NCBI GenBank assembly: GCA_026770615.1 | Contig: MU631320.1 | Coordinates: 395,059-417,678, forward strand | DNA: 22,620 bases | DNA from: Pavlovales sp. CCMP2436 | Taxonomy: Eukaryota; Haptophyta; Pavlovophyceae; Pavlovales | Reading direction: 5' to 3' | In this document: positions 19,301 to 22,620 of the stretch, piece by piece | Numbering within the stretch: position 1 is the first letter of the stretch | Layout of the letters: the number at the start of each line of letters is the position of its first letter | Translations under genes and position numbers: made by a program | The notes under the pieces: generated by a model | The model's input: the letters and a program-made list of their open reading frames with translations, nothing else | The model's database searches: none | What the model was told of the DNA's origin: nothing

Positions 19301-19780
19301 TGATGCTACGAGTCAACAATCAGAAGCTTTCGTATATGTTCATCGATGCTAACGGAAATCATACTCAATATAATGCTTCTGCGTCATATAGGAGCAGTAG
19401 TGAAGGTTTGCTCTCGACTAGTGCATGGACATCGATAGAGATCGTTATAAATCGACTAGTAGGTACAGATAATAAAATTGTTATTTGATATATATTTTAA
19501 TGCTACGAAAGCTACGACAACTTTGACAAATACATCAACCGGGTTCGATATGTCATATTCTGGCGGTGTGAATAATATTTTATTGCGTTTTACAGGCTAT
19601 GCAGAAGCCCACAATATTGCCGATTTCAAGATATATTTAAGTAATAATCGCACAGCACGAACTACTGTAAACCCGTTGAATTTCGGCGGTAGTATGCCTT
19701 TAGTTAGTAACACTAATAAATTACATCTGGGTGTTATCAATAATAGTATCAGTGCCGCAGTAAATAAGACAAGGATATGA
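16327..19780 (+). pseudogene. Fibre protein B: several LamG / concanavalin A-like domains
   Basis: A long secreted-type beta-rich protein in pieces. Domain 1 (about 16690-17250) has EGGTGLTISVDIKLF, GVFLRVQ, KWTNMVLQIP and VQIKLWADGISIP, the strand order of a LamG/ConA-like fold. Domain 2 (about 17430-18044) has IAWFKGSLLALYDVVGN, FSYIYIND and RLLTVYINGHSA. A third part (18155-18532) is beta-rich (SNAYSMGIYLTCSDS). The last domain (about 19080-19780) has RGMMLRVNNQKLSYMF, TSIEIVINRL, DIYFNAT and NNILLRFTGYAEAHNIADFK. Breaks: TAA at 17151, 17298, 18042 and 18147; shifts near 16895, 18150, 18525 and 19480. Final stop is TGA at 19778. Such domains bind glycans, so recognition of the host surface is the natural inference. 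The start is unclear: the frame opens at 16327 without an ATG. Confidence 0.65.
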
Positions 19781-20059
19781 TCCCCGGATAAGGTTTTAAG
19801 CATGGCAGTAGTCTCTTCAACAGAAGATTTAGAAATAGAAGACACGCTTAATTTATAATAATATTTTTGTAATAATTTTTTTTGAATATATTCACGATAA
19901 GCTCTTTGAATAATTATACATGCGAGCTCTTCTATTTTTTTTAATAATAATTTCATTAGAGGTATCAACATCATCGCCAATATTAGTATAACAACATCTT
20001 AACACATGTAAAATAGTTGGAACGAGGAACATCCAAAACAGAATTACCACGTCAATCAT
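19781..20059 (-). pseudogene. Small membrane protein with IQ-like motif, one frameshift
   Basis: ATG at 20059 (minus) encodes an N-terminal membrane segment (MIDVVILFWMFLVPTILHVL), a short acidic part (GDDVDTSNE) and then a run of Lys. In the T8 run at 19935-19942 the reading moves by one into IEELACIIIQRAYREYIQKK, which matches the calmodulin-binding IQ pattern except that the usual Gly is Glu. The later frame stays open to 19597, overlapping the end of fibre B, so the true C-terminus is uncertain; I end it at the fibre stop. The frame from 19980 alone hides the membrane segment. Confidence 0.5.
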
Positions 20060-20106
20060 CCCTAGATATATATGATGATTTTTATCTCATGTAAAGTATA
20101 TGTCAG

Positions 20107-20220
20107 ATGGATATAATCTTATCGGTATTTATGACAATAGCTATTATGACTATCGGAATACACGAATTCGTGAAATCACTTATCAATTGGTATTATTGGC
20201 GTTCCAATATGAAGAGATAA
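20107..20220 (+). CDS. 37-residue single-pass membrane protein
   Basis: ATG at 20107 encodes MDIILSVFMTIAIMTIGIHE, a clear hydrophobic helix, followed by a Trp/Tyr-rich and basic tail (NWYYWRSNMKR) and TAA at 20218-20220. It lies divergently to the IQ-like membrane protein. An overlapping 51-codon frame from 20100 is also open but has no such organisation. Small membrane proteins are common in PLVs. Unlike its larger neighbours it is unbroken. Confidence 0.45.
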   Translation: MDIILSVFMTIAIMTIGIHEFVKSLINWYYWRSNMKR

Positions 20221-20240
20221 AAAAAATACGTGATTATATC

Positions 20241-20580
20241 CTATCTTTTCGTTAATTTATTTGTCGCGTTATACATATGATCGATATGGATGAGTGTATC
20301 ACTCAACACGAGTTTTAGGTACTTTTTAAGGTTAGTCTTAGCTTCTGAATATTTTGCCTCATGTACAGCAAGCATAAGTTTAAGAGTCTTATCTTCAATT
20401 TTCTGCTTAAGTTTAATAATAACTTTTGTATTATCAAACATTAAAACACGCCATAAATTCATAATTTTATTATCAATAATCCAATTTATCGATTGCTCGT
20501 TTTTCATCTAAAAAAAGAAATGAATTATCTTTCAATAATTTTATACCATCAAATTCAACGATTTTTATTTTTTCAGCCAT
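20241..20580 (-). pseudogene. Unrecognised small viral protein, one frameshift
   Basis: ATG at 20580-20578 (minus) opens MAEKIKIVEFDGIKLLKDNS. The first frame ends near 20473 (DEKRAIDKLDY then TAA). A one-base change of frame near 20480 continues as IIDNKIMNLWRVLMFDNTKV and an amphipathic helical part (LKQKIEDKTLKLMLAVHEAK) to TAA at 20241. Total is about 112 codons. No family recognised. The MITE begins immediately next to the start codon, so the native promoter has been displaced by about 390 bp. Confidence 0.55.
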
Positions 20581-20969
20581 CGGGTCGAAATCCGAATTAG
20601 TGGCCATTCCGGGGGGAAATCGCATAAAAATCCGGTGAAATCCTTCAGAGTAATTCACGAACCGGAGGTGGTGCACAAAAGGTAGTTGCGGATTCGTGAA
20701 TGGGGCGCCGCACCACTTCGGGAACCATGACTTTCTTTTCGCTTCCGAACGCTGAGAATCGGAAATGTTAGTTACCTTTAGTATGTTTTCGTCCCCAGAG
20801 ACACACGAGAGGCACAAAAATTGGGCTCCGACCCTCGAGGAGGGCTCTATCCGACAGCAGCTATCGACACTTAGCGCGCAGGGGCGAACGATGTCTACTT
20901 CTTCGACCCGGCCACCGCTTTTCCCCCTCCCCAGTGCGGAATCGCGCCACTAATTCGGATTTCGACCCC
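20581..20969. mobile_element. MITE-like non-autonomous DNA transposon, copy 2
   Basis: 389 bp, same family and orientation as 5542-5962, with well-preserved terminal inverted repeats (gggtcgaaatccgaattagt at the left; complement before 20969). Shared internal blocks include gggctctatccgacagcagc and tcttcgacccggccacc. Flanks read AT on both sides (20579-20580 and 20970-20971), consistent with a 2-bp target duplication. It lacks the second arm of the palindrome in copy 1. Confidence 0.88.
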
Positions 20970-22123
20970 ATTGCTAGTTATATTTATCTTAGATTTTGAT
21001 TTTTCATATAAATACGCAATCCTATCCCGATATTTATCGATAGACCCATTATGCACGGGCGACCCTTGACGAAGTCATACCGTACTGTCGAGAGTAAACA
21101 GCCGTTATTTTAGCCGAAACTAGTCCTCCTCCGTTAAACGATATTGGGGGGTTGGGGGGTAGGAGTTTAAAAATTGTTTGATAGTATTTTTGGTTTTATA
21201 AATTTCTTATTTTTTTGAATTTTTGAAATCAACCGCCCCCAACCCCTCCCTTTTACTTATTATATTATATATTTATCGATAAAATAATATAAATATGCAT
21301 AAAAATAAGTATATTATACGTTAAGAAGCATGGGAGGGGTTCAATTTCCAACACATACCAACCCCCCCAAAATATGAACAAACCCCCCATCCTGATATTT
21401 ATCGATAGACCCGTTAAGCACGGGCGACCCTTAACGAAGCCATACCATACTGTCGAGAGTATTTAAGAATCTATCAGAGTATATAAGAGTTTTATCAATA
21501 TCTTCTTAAAGATGCGGCCGATGTATAGATTAATACGACATAGTGACGTAAATCAAAAGGTTTATGTGTGTCATATCAGTGTATAACAATGTTTTACCGT
21601 ATCTATAAAAACTCACGACATTATGACGTACTTAATAAGTGTCTCGCGACACGGGCGGCGATGTATCAAAAAATTAATAAAATCTATAAAACTCACGACA
21701 TTATGGTATGTATATAGATTTATTAGATTTATTAGATTATTTAAATCAGTAAGGTCCTCATATGTATCAAATACGTGACGGCAGAGTGGTAAGTACTGAC
21801 AAATCTAATAAAAAGTACGCAAAATATCAATAAACCTCAAATTATCCATACCATAATGGTAAGAGATTATGTAAGTATACGACAAGGTACGGGCACCGTA
21901 CCATAGTGCCGTATAATATAAGTATTTTTATTAATTTATTAGATTTATTAGATTTCATTAGTTTTTGATTAGATATTTATTAATTTTTGTTAGATTTGTC
22001 AGTGTCCCATCGATGTCTACCTATTCATTGGGGGGTAAACGCCGGGGGGGGCTGGGGGGGGTATCCGTTAGTATAATCATGGTAACCATTGTACATAACA
22101 CGCATATATATATACATATATAT

Positions 22124-22176
<53 letters not shown>

Positions 22177-22440
22177 TTATATATTTATATATGATATAAA
22201 TATAATGAATATATGTATATATTTATGATAGGGATTCAAGCTGGCGTCTGACTGTTCTGAATAGTGTGCTGGTCTAAGCGCTGCGTCGCCCATTGCCTGT
22301 TGCGTGCCTTATATATATATAATATATATATACTTATTTATATATACATATTAGCCAGGCTCACCAGTAGCATGCGAGCTCTCTCAATAAGCTCTTAGCT
22401 CTGGTAAATTACATGAATGTTCATTCAAGGTATATATTTA
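20970..22440. repeat. AT-rich non-coding region with direct repeats, G-runs and (TA)n
   Basis: No believable gene. A 76-bp direct repeat (gatatttatcgatagaccc...) occurs at 21021-21096 and 21385-21460. G- or C-rich blocks (ggggggttggggggtagg near 21147; aacccctccc near 21244 with gggaggggtt near 21330; more near 22030-22060) lie in and around the spacer. Variants of aactcacgacattatg recur near 21610 and 21686, and tttattagatttattagatt near 21719 and 21933. (TA)n runs cover about 22105-22200 and 22310-22350. It may be the decayed right end of the viral element or host repeat DNA. Confidence 0.7.
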
Positions 22441-22620
22441 TCGGCCACCTCCATTACGGACGCTTCATCTACTACCTAATCCACCGCGCCTCCGCGCGGT
22501 TGCTCGCGCCAGCGCGCGCGAACAAGTTCATGGCATTCCAAACCCAAACCCGCCATCAAGTGGACTCGCTCGCGCTCGACGTCTCGGCTCCTTCGGCTCC
22601 TTCTTCAACCAGTCCTTCCA
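22440..22620 (+). other. GC-rich host-like sequence, possible exon
   Basis: Composition returns to that of the host genes. Two plus frames are open to the window edge, one with RFIYYLIHRASARLLAPARA and the other with LGSFGSFFNQSF. There is no start codon or splice evidence to choose between them, so coding status is undecided. Confidence 0.3.

Larger units (their letters stand above)
6700..20580. mobile_element. Integrated polinton-like virus or virophage-type element, degraded
   Basis: Base composition drops sharply from GC-rich host DNA to AT-rich DNA just after 6690, and gene packing becomes tight. The gene set (SF3 helicase, capsid protein, packaging ATPase, penton-like protein, lipase, fibres with LamG-like domains, small membrane proteins) is characteristic of small DNA viruses of protists in the PLV/virophage group. 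No integrase, retroviral-type integrase, PolB or protease was found, so the element may be partial. Clean terminal inverted repeats were not identified. The left edge lies within a host intron (6705-6800); the right edge is unclear and may lie beyond the MITE at 20581. Nearly every large gene carries a frame break. Confidence 0.8.

Noticed and set aside
21965..22228. 87-codon frame ending in a Tyr/Ile run
   Set aside because: It is produced by the (TA)n microsatellite and G-rich sequence; no coding character.
22230..22310. Possible tRNA-derived SINE on the minus strand (cagcgcttagaccagcacac with ttgaatccc)
   Set aside because: There is some resemblance to pol III A and B boxes, but the spacing and the B box (gcttgaatcc) are poor and no folded arms could be confirmed by eye.

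Overview
The window looks like the nuclear genome of a unicellular eukaryote, most likely an alga or other protist. GC-rich coding sequence has GT-AG intron signals, a Golgi-type sulfotransferase, low-complexity repeat proteins, MITE-like transposons and many microsatellites. Into this is set an AT-rich island of about 14 kb (roughly 6.7-20.6 kb) with the gene set of a polinton-like virus (PLV) or virophage-type element: D5-like SF3 helicase, probable double-jelly-roll major capsid protein, HerA/FtsK-type packaging ATPase, probable penton/minor capsid protein, class 3 lipase, long fibre proteins with coiled-coil and LamG-like lectin domains, and small membrane or basic proteins. No integrase, family B polymerase or capsid protease was seen. 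These calls come from reading motifs by eye; no database search was possible.

Layout. 1-1080: G-runs and simple repeats, no gene. 1133-2768: a sulfotransferase locus (signal-anchor exon, then catalytic domain) in which a diverged inverted copy of the PAPS-binding exon lies just upstream of the real one. 2770-3850: non-coding, diverged repeats. 4024-5166: a repeat and coiled-coil protein with an in-frame TAG. 5542-5962: a MITE with an internal palindrome. 5983-6676 (minus): the 3' end of an unrecognised host gene whose intron is a tandem duplication; its upstream intron runs into the viral island. 6800-20580: the viral element. 20581-20969: a second, shorter copy of the same MITE in the same orientation, abutting a viral start codon. 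20970-22440: AT-rich non-coding DNA with direct repeats, G-runs and (TA)n. 22440-22620: GC-rich host-like sequence.

Most viral genes are interrupted. There are clear frameshifts, often at A/T runs, about twelve in-frame stops that are all TAA, altered P-loops in both NTPases, and a 10-N gap inside a tandem repeat. The simplest reading is a decaying or poorly assembled provirus. The uniform TAA stops, with two in-frame TAGs in host genes, make a UAR-to-sense code worth testing, although several gene ends argue against it. As a system, the genes cover genome replication (helicase), capsid building (capsid protein, penton), DNA packaging (ATPase) and host attachment or membrane interaction (fibres, lipase, small membrane proteins).
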